Positions 24,397 to 34,766 of a stretch of DNA of 39,529 bases are shown here, piece after piece. Numbering within the stretch: the first letter of the stretch is position 1; each line of letters opens with the position of its first letter. The notes below the pieces were generated by a model, which saw only the letters and a program-made list of their open reading frames with translations, made no database searches and had not been told where the DNA came from. The stretch comes from a virus: positions 1 to 39,529 of the IMG/VR virus record IMGVR_UViG_3300042894_000876. One strand, written 5' to 3'. A program made the translations under genes and the position numbers.

Positions 24397-24569
24397 TGAA
24401 GAAGACTGCCAAGAAAAAGAAAGTCGCTAAAGTAATGAAAGAATTTAAGGCAGGAACTCTTAACTCTGGTTCTAGTAAAGGACCTGTTGTAAAGGGTAAG
24501 AAGCAAGCAATTGCTATCGCTTTGTCTCAGGCAAAGATGACCAAGAAGAAGATGGGCAAGAAGAAGTAA
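24396..24569 (+). CDS. DUF6496-like basic protein, 57 aa
   Basis: KVMKEFKAGTLNSGSSKGP followed by VKGKKQAIAIALSQA and a Lys-rich end is the pattern of the DUF6496 family, short basic proteins frequent in phages. ATG is coupled to the previous stop. Function unknown; composition suggests nucleic-acid contact. Confidence 0.8.
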   Translation: MKKTAKKKKVAKVMKEFKAGTLNSGSSKGPVVKGKKQAIAIALSQAKMTKKKMGKKK

Positions 24570-24848
24570 TTGGCTAAGTCTCCAGCGTGGCAAAGAGCAG
24601 AGGGCAAGAACCCAAAGGGTGGCCTCAACGCAAAGGGTCGTGCCTCTGCCAAAGCGCAGGGGATGAACCTTAAGCCTCCAGTCAAGAAGGCTGAGGCTGC
24701 CAAGTCTCCCAAGTCTGCAGCAAGGCGCAAGTCTTTCTGTGGTCGTATGTGTGGGATGAAGGCAAAGAACACTTCTAGTAAGACAGCAAAAGATCCGAAC
24801 TCAAGAATAAACAAGTCACTTCGTGCTTGGGATTGTAGTTGCAAATGA
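24570..24848 (+). CDS. Basic protein of DUF6321-like type, TTG start, 92 aa
   Basis: TTG 24570 immediately follows the DUF6496 stop. WQRAEGKNPKGGLNAKGRAS, then a Lys/Ala linker, SFCGRMCGMKAKN and a terminal SRINKSLRAWDCSC. The NPKGGLNAKGR and RMxGMK blocks are what I associate with DUF6321. Four cysteines may bind metal. Function unknown; probably virion DNA-associated. Confidence 0.75.
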   Translation: MAKSPAWQRAEGKNPKGGLNAKGRASAKAQGMNLKPPVKKAEAAKSPKSAARRKSFCGRMCGMKAKNTSSKTAKDPNSRINKSLRAWDCSCK

Positions 24849-25009
24849 AAAAGAAAGCAGCATTTTGGGATACAAAGAATCCCAACAAGAAGTCAAAGCC
24901 TTTGACATCTGAACAAAAAACAGCAGCAAAGGCAAGAGCCAAAGCAGCGGGACGACCATATCCCAATCTAGTAGATAACGCTGCAGTCAAGAGAACTAAG
25001 AAGAAGTAG
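24845..25009 (+). CDS. Lys-rich basic protein, 54 aa
   Basis: ATG 24845 overlaps the previous stop (ATGA). KKKAAFWDTKNPNKKSKPL, then a helix, and AAGRPYPNLVDNAAVKR. The RPYPNLVDN motif is recurrent in environmental phage proteins as I recall. Last of the basic run. Confidence 0.7.
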   Translation: MKKKAAFWDTKNPNKKSKPLTSEQKTAAKARAKAAGRPYPNLVDNAAVKRTKKK

Positions 25010-25018
25010 GAGACATAG

Positions 25019-25299
25019 GTGGCACTAGGACAATACGGCACAACGTTATTAGATGAACTTAATCGTTTGGCTAATGGTGGCACCTATCGAGCACCAGGCG
25101 AAATGGTAGGCGAAGCCCTTGCTGCAAAGCAATGGGCAACGCAACGTTCAGTTACAACAAACTTAACCGACACAGTGGGAGTATTAAATGCGATTGCGGG
25201 TACGTCTACTACTAATCGTCTTGATTACAACGGCGTATGTAATCTCATCGCTGGTACTTTTCAACTACCTGCAGCGCAGGCTCTCAGAGCGGTGTCATC

Positions 25300-25303
<4 letters not shown>
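25019..25303 (+). CDS. Hypothetical structural protein, GTG start, 94 aa
   Basis: GTG 25019 follows AGGAGACATA. The protein is helical with a Gly-rich loop (LANGGTYRAPGEMVGEALAAKQW) and Ala/Leu-rich ends. Located just before the fibre genes. Its stop overlaps the next TTG start. Confidence 0.65.
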
Positions 25304-26936
<1,633 letters not shown>

Positions 26937-26945
26937 GATTCTCCT

Positions 26946-28007
26946 ATGAGATTCCACGTTATTAGCCTGCCCCATACACAAACAACTAAAGATTACGTCA
27001 ATTGCGCTTATACCGAAAAGGTTAGGCGTTTTTGTATGATGATGAAAGGGCTAGGCCATACGGTCTATCTTTATGCTGGAGAAGACAACGAAGCCCCAGT
27101 AGATGAACTGATTACTTGTATCACTAAAGAGCAGCAAGCAGAGGCTTTGGGTGGTAGTCATTACACTGAAGCATCATTTGATACAAATCTTCCACACTGG
27201 CAAATTTTTAACGGTAACGCCATCAAGGAACTAGGCAAGCGCCTAGAGCAGAAAGACTTTATCTGTGTTATTGGTGGATCAGCACAGCAACCTATTGCAG
27301 ATGCTTACCCTGACCACATAACCGTAGAGTTTGGTGTGGGCTACGGTGGAGTCTTTAGTAAGTACAAAGTGTTTGAATCATACGCTTGGATGCACAGCAT
27401 CTATGCAATGTTTAAGAATCCAACAGCGGTAGACGGCAACTTCTATGATGCGGTTATTCCTGGTTACTTAGAGCCAGAGATGTTTCCGCTACAAGAGAAG
27501 AAAGAAGATTACTACTTATACGTTGGACGGATGATAGATCGTAAAGGTCTAGTCATTGCTCAACACGTATGTAAAGAACTAGGACTTAAGTTAATTATGG
27601 CAGGTCCTGGCAATAACCCAAAGATTGAATACGGTGAGTGGGTAGGTCCAGTAGGACCTGAAGAGCGAGCAAAGTTAATGGGTGGCGCTACTGCCTTGTT
27701 TGCTCCAACGCTCTACATAGAACCTTTCGGTAACGTTGTTATCGAAGCACAAACCTGTGGAACTCCAACGATTACCACAGACTGGGGTGCTTTTACAGAG
27801 ACTAATCCCAATGGTGTTACTGGATACCGTTGCAGAAATGCAATGGAGTTTGCAGCAGCAACAGAGTGGGTGAAGGATCTTGACCCAGTAGCAATACACA
27901 AGCGAGCAGTGTCCTTGTATTCCTTGGATGTTATCGCACCACAATACGAGCAATACTTTGCACGACTGCTAACTCTATGGGGAGATGGCTGGTATGAAAG
28001 GAAATAA
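26946..28007 (+). CDS. GT4-type glycosyltransferase, 353 aa
   Basis: GT-B fold with YVGRMIDRKG (start of the C-terminal Rossmann domain), LIMAGPG, then the E-x7-E motif in EPFGNVVIE (Glu259, Glu267) and a GGT-like CGTPTITTDWGAF. These are GT4 hallmarks for nucleotide-sugar binding. It lies ten bases after the collagen-like fibre gene and before the neck gene. Transfer of sugar to fibre Thr residues or to other virion surfaces is likely; modification of host receptors is an alternative. Its stop overlaps the next ATG. Confidence 0.9.
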   Translation: MRFHVISLPHTQTTKDYVNCAYTEKVRRFCMMMKGLGHTVYLYAGEDNEAPVDELITCITKEQQAEALGGSHYTEASFDTNLPHWQIFNGNAIKELGKRLEQKDFICVIGGSAQQPIADAYPDHITVEFGVGYGGVFSKYKVFESYAWMHSIYAMFKNPTAVDGNFYDAVIPGYLEPEMFPLQEKKEDYYLYVGRMIDRKGLVIAQHVCKELGLKLIMAGPGNNPKIEYGEWVGPVGPEERAKLMGGATALFAPTLYIEPFGNVVIEAQTCGTPTITTDWGAFTETNPNGVTGYRCRNAMEFAAATEWVKDLDPVAIHKRAVSLYSLDVIAPQYEQYFARLLTLWGDGWYERK

Positions 28008-28909
28008 TGCCAACACTGAACGAACTGGTGGACGAGGTAAAGGCTAACCTACAAGGTTATGCACTGCGCCAAGACCGTATCACTTATGTTGCTAACCCTG
28101 CTGGTTTAACTACTACCAGCACTGAAATCACCGTTGGCTCGTCTTCTAACCTAGCCAAAGGTATCATCGAAATTGATGATGAACTGATCTGGATTGACTC
28201 CTTTGATAAGTCAAACAACCAACTCAACGTTATCCCAGGCTTTGGTCGTGGATACCAGGGAACAACAGCATCGCCTCACTCACTCTATGCACCAGTAACT
28301 CTGTCTCCAACCTTCCCACGCAACTCCATTAAGAAGGCTATCAACGATACGATCAACAGTTTCTATCCTAAATTGTGGATTATTAACTCTTATACATTTA
28401 CCTTTAACGCATCTCAGACAACATACCCACTGCCTGATGACTGCGAAGGTGTGCTCTTTATCTCTTGGCAGACAACAGGTTCTAGCCAGGAATGGCTACC
28501 AGTAAATCGCTGGCGCTTAGATGGTATGGCAAATGCTGCTACCTTCAATACAAACAATACAATTAACATCTATGAGAACGTACAACCTGGTCGTACAATT
28601 CAGGTTTGGTATACCGCCACGCCGAACACTCTTGACGCAAACACAGATGATTTTGCTGACGTTACTGGTTTACCAGATTCTTGTAAGGATGTTGTTGTCC
28701 TCGGTGCATCATACAAACTACTGTCTTATCTTGACGCTGGACGAATCAATCTATCTAGTGCTGAAGCAGATCTAAACGACTCTAAGTTGCCATCATCTGC
28801 AGGTGCTGCAGCCTCTCGTTACATCTTTGCCCTCTATCAACAGCGTCTAAATGAAGAAGCGTTGAAGTTGGCAGACAAGTATCCAATCCGTATTCACTAC
28901 ACCCGCTAG
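28007..28909 (+). CDS. Neck/tail adaptor protein, candidate, 300 aa
   Basis: Starts coupled to the GT stop (TAATG). N-terminal helix, then a beta module with IIEIDDELIWIDSF and IPGFGRGYQGTTASPHSLYAPV, followed by an alpha/beta core (KKAINDTINSFYPKLWI, YPLPDDCEGVLFISWQ) and a helical C-terminus (ASRYIFALYQQRLNEEALKLADKYP). Size and helix pattern fit an adaptor between portal and tail nozzle (T7 gp11/P22 gp4 role). The E-I/RG-GT-A-H module is shared with the next gene. Confidence 0.7.
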   Translation: MPTLNELVDEVKANLQGYALRQDRITYVANPAGLTTTSTEITVGSSSNLAKGIIEIDDELIWIDSFDKSNNQLNVIPGFGRGYQGTTASPHSLYAPVTLSPTFPRNSIKKAINDTINSFYPKLWIINSYTFTFNASQTTYPLPDDCEGVLFISWQTTGSSQEWLPVNRWRLDGMANAATFNTNNTINIYENVQPGRTIQVWYTATPNTLDANTDDFADVTGLPDSCKDVVVLGASYKLLSYLDAGRINLSSAEADLNDSKLPSSAGAAASRYIFALYQQRLNEEALKLADKYPIRIHYTR

Positions 28910-28922
28910 GTAAGGAAAGCCA

Positions 28923-29726
28923 ATGACTCGTAAGTATTCGTCCATCAGCGTTGAAACGACGCTGGCTTCGGGAATCTCTAACAGTGCAACTACTATGACA
29001 GTTGCTACTGGTACAGGTTCTGCCCTTATGGGGGGTGTCACTCTTGCTGCTGGTAACGTAGATCAATTTACGGTAGCACTTGATGTTGATACACAGAATG
29101 AAGAAATTGTTTTTATCACCGCTGTATCTAGCGACACCTTTACCATCGTTCGTGGTCAGGCAGGAACCTCTGCCATCTCACATACAGGCGGGGCCACAGT
29201 CAAACACGTTCTTACCAGTAGCGACTTAACCTTCTATACAACAGGTGTGGCTACAGCAGATGCTGCAATCCCAAAGGCATTAGTTACAGCCAAGGGTGAC
29301 ATCATCGCAGCAAGTGCAAGTGCGGTACCAGATAACCTCGCCGTTGGAACTAACGGACAGGTGCTCACTGCTGATTCAACAGCAACACTGGGAGTTAAGT
29401 GGGCAACACCTATAACTGCTGATCTAACGCTAAGTGCCAAGACTGCTAACTACACCTTGGTAGCAGGTGATGTTAACAAGTTAATCACTATGAGTGATGC
29501 AGGAACTTTGACACTAACAGTTCCTAACGGAGTCTTTACAGCAGGCCAACAGATTAACGTACAACGCATTGGAGCAGGAGCAGTCCAGATTAGAAATGAT
29601 GGAACTACCGTTCTTACATCTACTGGCGCTACATCTACCGCCCCTGACTTACGTGCTCAGTACAGCGCAGCAACCATTATTTGTACATCAAGTAATAACT
29701 TCACAGTGATTGGGGATCTATCCTAA
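28923..29726 (+). CDS. Tail fibre/spike protein, 267 aa
   Basis: ATG 28923 follows AAGGAAAG. N-terminal module ([27 protein letters not shown]) similar to that in the neck gene; a middle [23 protein letters not shown]-type trimeric fibre motif (typical of phage tail fibres); and a C-terminal beta domain ([18 protein letters not shown] to [10 protein letters not shown]). That C-terminal domain is closely related to the protein of 30046-30414. It likely contacts host surface structures. Confidence 0.8.
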   Translation: MTRKYSSISVETTLASGISNSATTMTVATGTGSALMGGVTLAAGNVDQFTVALDVDTQNEEIVFITAVSSDTFTIVRGQAGTSAISHTGGATVKHVLTSSDLTFYTTGVATADAAIPKALVTAKGDIIAASASAVPDNLAVGTNGQVLTADSTATLGVKWATPITADLTLSAKTANYTLVAGDVNKLITMSDAGTLTLTVPNGVFTAGQQINVQRIGAGAVQIRNDGTTVLTSTGATSTAPDLRAQYSAATIICTSSNNFTVIGDLS

Positions 29727-30046
29727 TGCCAACATATAAGGTTCTGGCGCAGTCGGCACCAACGGCTGCAACTGCAACCACACTCTATACAGCAACTAAT
29801 GCAACGATTATATCTACACTTAACGCATCAAACATTGGTGGCACACAAGATACTATCCGAGTAGCAGTGCGACCAACAGGTGCTGCCTTGGCTAACCAAC
29901 ACTACATTGCATACGGAGTACCACTTGCAGCAGGAGCCGTATTCTCACTACAAGGTGGTATTACCTTGGCTAACACAGATGTTATTACCGTGTACTCAAC
30001 TACAGGTAATACATCCTTTAGTGCATTTGGATCGGAAGGTAACTAA
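29726..30046 (+). CDS. Tail-associated beta protein, 106 aa
   Basis: Coupled start (TAATG). Thr/Ala/Ser-rich beta protein: YKVLAQSAPTAATATTLYTAT, then VRPTGAALANQHYIAYGVPL and a TVYSTTGNTSFSAFG end. Resembles small phage tail-tip jelly-roll proteins. Unknown exact role; lies within the fibre cluster. Confidence 0.65.
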   Translation: MPTYKVLAQSAPTAATATTLYTATNATIISTLNASNIGGTQDTIRVAVRPTGAALANQHYIAYGVPLAAGAVFSLQGGITLANTDVITVYSTTGNTSFSAFGSEGN

Positions 30047-30414
30047 TGAGCGTTTCAATTATCGGCGGTAGTGTTAGCCCATCAACGGCGTTAACACTTA
30101 ACGCACAGACTGGTACTACATATACATTTGTCTTGGCAGATTCGGATAATAAGTTAGTCACAGCCAGCAACGCTGCAACACAGACATATTCAATACCAAC
30201 TAATGCCAACGTTGCCTATCCAATCGGATGCCAAATTAACATCATTGCAATTGGCGCAGGTCAGGTAACGATCAATGCGGTAACTAGCGGTACAACAACT
30301 ATTCTTTCTAATGGAGCAGCCCCTGCTGCACCTAAGTTGAGAGTCCAGTATTCATCTGCCACCTGTATCAAGGTAGCAACAGATACTTGGTATGTAGTAG
30401 GTGATATAGCGTGA
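30046..30414 (+). CDS. Tail-tip beta protein, paralogue of spike C-terminal domain, 122 aa
   Basis: Coupled start. TYTFVLADSDNKLVTASN, INIIAIGAGQVTI and DTWYVVGDIA match the C-terminal domain of the 267-aa fibre ([36 protein letters not shown]). It seems to be a stand-alone copy of that domain, created by duplication. Confidence 0.75.
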   Translation: MSVSIIGGSVSPSTALTLNAQTGTTYTFVLADSDNKLVTASNAATQTYSIPTNANVAYPIGCQINIIAIGAGQVTINAVTSGTTTILSNGAAPAAPKLRVQYSSATCIKVATDTWYVVGDIA

Positions 30415-30980
30415 CTCCAATTTTAGGGATTATGGCATCTGGTATCACAAAAAGTAAACTCAGTACAGCATCTTACGAATCCATCGCCTCTGCAACTGGC
30501 ACAGGATCAAATACTACGATAACTTTTTCCTCAATACCTAGTACCTTTACTGCGCTTCAAGTTCGTTTTATAATTAGAGGAACTGCATCAGGTACCGACC
30601 CTTATCTATATTTTAATGGAGATTATGGTTCACCGTACAATTACACTTGGCATAGATTAATTGGTAATGGTTCATCTGTAACTGCTAGTGGTAGTGCAGG
30701 CGATTCTGGAGTGCGCTTGATATATGGTGCTGATACAGACACAACCTATCCCATAGTTGGGATTATAGATGTTCAACAATACGCATCAACTACGCAAAAT
30801 AAAACTGTAAGAACTTTTGCGGGTCAAGATGCAAATGGGACATTTGCTAGTCCAGTCGGTTTAACTAGTGGGTTATGGAACAATACAAATGCTATAACTT
30901 CTTTAAGTTTAATTCTTGCTGGTGGTCCAGCATTTGCTACTGGTACAACCATTTCACTATACGGAATCAAGGGAGCGTAA
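30411..30980 (+). CDS. Tail-tip protein, YGI-ending paralogue 1, GTG start, 189 aa
   Basis: GTG 30411 is coupled (GTGA). ESIASATGTGSNTTITFSSI and a terminal TGTTISLYGIKGA define a family shared with the next two genes. The domain is a beta sandwich with Asn/Ser-rich loops; likely an exposed, host-binding tail tip. Confidence 0.78.
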   Translation: MTPILGIMASGITKSKLSTASYESIASATGTGSNTTITFSSIPSTFTALQVRFIIRGTASGTDPYLYFNGDYGSPYNYTWHRLIGNGSSVTASGSAGDSGVRLIYGADTDTTYPIVGIIDVQQYASTTQNKTVRTFAGQDANGTFASPVGLTSGLWNNTNAITSLSLILAGGPAFATGTTISLYGIKGA

Positions 30981-31481
30981 ATGCCAGCAACTTATGAGCC
31001 AATCGCTACCACGACTCTAGGCAGCGCAAATGCAACTATTACTTTTAGTTCAATTACTTCCGCTTACACAGACTTGCGTTTGATTTTAGTCGGAAGCGTA
31101 ACAAGTGGAACAATTATTCCAAAAATGACTTTTAACGGAGTCACTACCTCAACTTATTCTTTCACAAATTTGTCTGGTAACGGATCATCTGCTTCAAGTG
31201 GTAGTCTGACATCACAGACAGGCCTAGATTTAGGCTATCAAACAGGTTTTTCCTCTGGAACAATATCCACGATTGCTATTGATATTTTCTCCTATGTAGG
31301 ATCAACTAATAAAACTTGTTTAATTGCTACCTCAATGGACAAAAATGGTTCAGGTGCAGTTGAAAGAATTGTGGGCTTATCACGCAATACTGCGGCAATA
31401 AGCAGCATCACACTTACTTCACCTGGAGGAACTTTTGCAACAGGATTCACAGCCACACTCTACGGAATACTAAAGGCGTAA
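30981..31481 (+). CDS. Tail-tip protein, YGI-ending paralogue 2, 166 aa
   Basis: ATG 30981 follows GGAG. EPIATTTLGSANATITFSSI at the start and FATGFTATLYGILKA at the end match its neighbours, while the middle loops differ strongly. Such divergence with kept ends is typical of receptor-binding tips under selection. Confidence 0.78.
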   Translation: MPATYEPIATTTLGSANATITFSSITSAYTDLRLILVGSVTSGTIIPKMTFNGVTTSTYSFTNLSGNGSSASSGSLTSQTGLDLGYQTGFSSGTISTIAIDIFSYVGSTNKTCLIATSMDKNGSGAVERIVGLSRNTAAISSITLTSPGGTFATGFTATLYGILKA

Positions 31482-31482
31482 A

Positions 31483-32010
31483 ATGGCGAACACATACACA
31501 CTTATCTCAAGCAATGTGCTTGGCAGTTCTGCTGCAAGCGTTACCTTTTCTGCCATTCCTGCGACTTATACAGACTTGGTTTTAAGATACAGCGCAAGGA
31601 GTAGTCGCACCTCTGACCTGCAAAATGTGTACATAACTTTTAACGCATCAACCTCATCTGATTATTCTCAAACAGATGTAAAAGATTTTGGTGTGACAAT
31701 TTTATCTACACGAGCAAGTAATGATGCAAAAGTGCAATCACTTGTGAACGGCGCCCCAAGCACAGCGAACACTTTTAGTAACAACGAAATTTATATAGCA
31801 AACTATGCTGGATCAACGAACAAAGTCTTTAGCGTTGTAGATTGTTGCGAAGCCAATAGCACTTCTGATTTTACAAATGCAAGAGCAGCAAAAGCAGCAT
31901 TGCGCAGCAATACGGGTGCTATAACAGAAATCAAACTTGATGCAACTCTTGGATCAAGCACTTTTCTTTCAGGATCATCTTTCTATCTCTACGGCATCAA
32001 GAACTCATAA
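31483..32010 (+). CDS. Tail-tip protein, YGI-ending paralogue 3, 175 aa
   Basis: ATG 31483 follows AAAGG. YTLISSNVLGSSAASVTFSAI at the start and LSGSSFYLYGIKNS at the end match the two upstream genes. The centre has a Cys pair (VVDCCEAN) lacking in the others. Probably the third member of a tip complex or an alternative receptor-binding domain. Confidence 0.78.
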   Translation: MANTYTLISSNVLGSSAASVTFSAIPATYTDLVLRYSARSSRTSDLQNVYITFNASTSSDYSQTDVKDFGVTILSTRASNDAKVQSLVNGAPSTANTFSNNEIYIANYAGSTNKVFSVVDCCEANSTSDFTNARAAKAALRSNTGAITEIKLDATLGSSTFLSGSSFYLYGIKNS

Positions 32011-32019
32011 GGAGCAACA

Positions 32020-32241
32020 ATGACAACACCAACAGCAATCGAAGTAAACTGCAGCACAGGCGAAGTCACAGAGCGCCCACTTACAGCAGAAGAGATCGCA
32101 GCCAATGAAGCAGCGGCAGCACAAGCAGAAGCAGATCGTGCAGCAGCAGAGGTTAAGGCAGCAGCAGATGCTGAGGCTAAGGCTGCGCTACTTGCAAAGT
32201 TAGGCATCACAGCAGACGAAGCAAAACTACTTCTAGCGTAA
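32020..32241 (+). CDS. Ala/Glu-rich helical small protein, possible fibre chaperone, 73 aa
   Basis: ATG 32020 follows AAGGAG. EVNCSTGEVTERPLTAEEIAANE, then a long Ala-rich helix (AAAAQAEADRAAAEVKAAAD), then LAKLGITADEAKLL. The TAEEIAA-type opening is common in small proteins encoded beside phage tail-tip genes, some acting as assembly chaperones. Role inferred from position. Confidence 0.65.
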   Translation: MTTPTAIEVNCSTGEVTERPLTAEEIAANEAAAAQAEADRAAAEVKAAADAEAKAALLAKLGITADEAKLLLA

Positions 32242-32251
32242 GGACAACTAC

Positions 32252-34162
32252 GTGCCATACGGCGACGACATCACAGAGGGCTTACCCTACGTACTATCTA
32301 ACCCAGTAGGTGCGACTACTTACTCATCTACTGGTGAGGCTTACGACATAGCAATTGCTGGCTTGCCGTTCTTCTTAATGAACAGTGACGATGCACCTTA
32401 TCGTCGTGTCACAGCGCAGTATCGCAAGCAACAGATTGACCAGAGCCGTGAGCCTGGTGAGCAGACGCTTACTGGTTGGTGGCTACGTAGCCAAAGTTCT
32501 TTCCACCTTGGTGCTGGTATTAAATTCTTTGAACCTATCCAAGAGGAATCTTTGCGATTCCAGTACACAGAATCCAAAGGTGTAGATGTCTGGACCAGAG
32601 GCCAGGCAACCTTGCTTTATGACACTGCTTCATTCTATGCAGGCGCAGCACCTGCTCAACTAATCGGTGTCAACGATGGAACCAATGACTGTATCTATGT
32701 AACAGATGGCAGCGCATTAAAGAAGATCACAACAGGTGGTACCAGTACGACTATCACTCAGGCTGGTACGCCTTCAACCATCTACAGTCTTACAACTGAT
32801 GGCTCTAACTATTACTTTATCAACGGTACTAAGGTTCACAAGGGATCAGTAGGTGCAACACCTGCAGACTCTGAGATCTACAATACTCCTTCAGTTACCA
32901 GAGCAACTATCCGCTACGTCAAGCAACGCTTGATCCTGGCTATCGGCAATGTGCTATACGAACTTAACGCTAACGCTACTGGATCTGCTGCATTGCCCAC
33001 TGCTTTATACACCCATCCCAACACTAACTGGGTATGGTCATCTATTGCAGAAGGCCCACAAGCAATCTACGTATCAGGCTATGATCCAAACGGTACATCA
33101 TCTTCTGTCTTTAAGATTACCCTAGATGCAACCACTCCTAACTCTTTAGGTTTCCCAACCCTAAGCGTTCCTACAGTTGTTATTGATATGCCAGAAGGTG
33201 AACGCATCAATGACTTTGATGTATACCTAGGTGCCTATGCAATCCTTGCTACAAACCTAGGATTTAGAGTAGGTATCTCTGATGCTACTGGAGATGTCCA
33301 ATATGGACCATTGCTTTTCAAGGATGCACCTTGTACGGCTATTGCTTTCCGCGACAGTTTTGCATATATCGCAAGTAAGATTGATGGCGAGGCAGGGTTA
33401 GTACGGGTAGATCTAGGCACTAACGTTCTAGCAAATAGCCTGTTTTTCCCTTGGGCTTGGGACTTAGTTGCAACTGGTACTACTACCACTGCATCTCAGG
33501 TAGCCTTCTTTGGCAACTCAGACAGAGCAGCATTTACCAATGACAATAATACTTGGGCAGAATCTACAACCACGCTAGTACCAAGCGGCTACCTACGCAC
33601 AGGATACATTCGCTACAACACATTAGAACTTAAAATCTTTAAGTTGATGCAGGCTCGTGTAGATACCACAAACGGTGGTCTTAACATTGACTCTATTGAC
33701 TATGCCGATAACTTCTATCGCATTGGTACCTTTACACAAGAATCTGAAGTGCCAGAAGTTAACATCAACTACCCACAGGCATCTCAAGAATACCTTGGTT
33801 TCCAGTTCACACTCACTAGATCAACTACAAATGTGGGTAAGGGTCCATTGTTTACTGGATACCAAGTCAAGTCTCTGCCTGCTATTCCACGTCAGCGATT
33901 GATCCAGTATCCACTGTCTTGTTACGACCACGAGTCAGATCACTTTGGTGTTGAGGTTGGCTTTGAAGGTTCTGCCTATGATCGTATGACTCAGTTGGAA
34001 TCTATTGAAAACGTAGGTGACACCATCCGCGTTGAAGACTTTAGAACTGGCGAGTCCTACATTGGACTGATCGAAGAGTTGGACTTTAGAAATGCAACAC
34101 CTTCGGATAAGCGATTCTCTGGATACGGCGGAACGCTCTTAGTAACCATTAGGACGGTCTAA
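32252..34162 (+). CDS. Tail nozzle/tubular-B-like protein, GTG start, 636 aa
   Basis: GTG 32252 follows AAGGA. A long beta protein with repeated strand-turn elements (TLLYDTASFYAG, DCIYVTDGSALKKIT, SNYYFINGTKVHKG, KQRLILAIGNVLYEL) suggests a beta-propeller-like body, ending in a strand-rich C-terminal domain (DHFGVEVGFEGSAYD, TIRVEDFRTGESYIGLIEEL). It resembles nozzle or minor tail proteins. Located after tip genes and before lysis genes. Confidence 0.72.
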   Translation: MPYGDDITEGLPYVLSNPVGATTYSSTGEAYDIAIAGLPFFLMNSDDAPYRRVTAQYRKQQIDQSREPGEQTLTGWWLRSQSSFHLGAGIKFFEPIQEESLRFQYTESKGVDVWTRGQATLLYDTASFYAGAAPAQLIGVNDGTNDCIYVTDGSALKKITTGGTSTTITQAGTPSTIYSLTTDGSNYYFINGTKVHKGSVGATPADSEIYNTPSVTRATIRYVKQRLILAIGNVLYELNANATGSAALPTALYTHPNTNWVWSSIAEGPQAIYVSGYDPNGTSSSVFKITLDATTPNSLGFPTLSVPTVVIDMPEGERINDFDVYLGAYAILATNLGFRVGISDATGDVQYGPLLFKDAPCTAIAFRDSFAYIASKIDGEAGLVRVDLGTNVLANSLFFPWAWDLVATGTTTTASQVAFFGNSDRAAFTNDNNTWAESTTTLVPSGYLRTGYIRYNTLELKIFKLMQARVDTTNGGLNIDSIDYADNFYRIGTFTQESEVPEVNINYPQASQEYLGFQFTLTRSTTNVGKGPLFTGYQVKSLPAIPRQRLIQYPLSCYDHESDHFGVEVGFEGSAYDRMTQLESIENVGDTIRVEDFRTGESYIGLIEELDFRNATPSDKRFSGYGGTLLVTIRTV

Positions 34163-34365
34163 TGCAGGCACAAGACTACGCAACAGTTGCTGTTGCAGTA
34201 ATGACAATCATAGGTGGCTTTGCTGCAGCAGTGCGCTGGATGGTTAAGCATTACCTCAATGAACTTAAGCCCAACTCTGGCAGTTCGTTAAAGGATTCGG
34301 TCACAAGATTGGAGCGACAAGTTGAAGAGATTTATCGCATCCTTCTTTCTCGCAATAACTCTTAG
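34162..34365 (+). CDS. Small membrane protein with coiled coil, holin-like, 67 aa
   Basis: Coupled start (TAATG). One membrane segment (VAVAVMTIIGGFAAAVRWMV), then a linker and a coiled-coil end (VTRLERQVEEIYRILLS). Proteins of this shape are frequent next to actinophage lysis genes. Its last 44 bases overlap the next lipoprotein gene. Confidence 0.7.
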   Translation: MQAQDYATVAVAVMTIIGGFAAAVRWMVKHYLNELKPNSGSSLKDSVTRLERQVEEIYRILLSRNNS

Positions 34366-34510
34366 CGGTTGTTCATACCAAGGCTGGGTTCGTTACCCCT
34401 GCCAAGAGTTTGAGAACTGGGAAAAGCCTGAGTGCAATCCTCCACAATGCGAGGTAACAGGCAACTGCACTATTGATCTATTACCAGAGGTATTTGATGA
34501 AACGCCCTGA
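34322..34510 (+). CDS. Cys-rich small lipoprotein, TTG start, 62 aa
   Basis: TTG 34322 lies within the preceding gene, behind GGAG eight bases away. MKRF plus a hydrophobic helix and an LSGC lipobox (Cys17) mark a lipoprotein signal. The mature chain has Cys at 27, 38, 43 and 49 (YPCQEF, PECNPPQCEVTGNC). Such short CSYQG-type phage lipoproteins also occur in phages of other hosts, as I recall. Possible roles: spanin-like, superinfection exclusion or envelope disruption. Confidence 0.7.
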   Translation: MKRFIASFFLAITLSGCSYQGWVRYPCQEFENWEKPECNPPQCEVTGNCTIDLLPEVFDETP

Positions 34511-34766
34511 AAGATATACACCTGAAGAACTCCACGCTAGATTGATTGTCAGCATTGGCATCATCTTAGCAATCGTATTTGCTGGCTCAGTGTTCTCATT
34601 ACTCTGGGCTTTAGTTTTTGTAACTCAACCAATGAAGCAAGCACCTAATGATGCAGCCTTTATTGATTTAGTTTCTACCCTGACCGTGTTCCTTACTGGA
34701 ACCTTGGCAGGAATCGTATCTGCTAACGGACTAAAGAGTAAGAAGAAGGAAGATGAATCAAGATGA
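34497..34766 (+). CDS. Two-span membrane protein, holin candidate, 89 aa
   Basis: ATG 34497 overlaps the lipoprotein stop by 14 bases, behind AGAGG. Hydrophilic start, first span (LIVSIGIILAIVFAGSVFSLL), polar loop, second span (LVSTLTVFLTGTLAGIVSANG), then a Lys-rich tail. This is class II holin-like. Its stop overlaps the endolysin start (ATGA), which supports a lysis role. Confidence 0.75.
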   Translation: MKRPERYTPEELHARLIVSIGIILAIVFAGSVFSLLWALVFVTQPMKQAPNDAAFIDLVSTLTVFLTGTLAGIVSANGLKSKKKEDESR

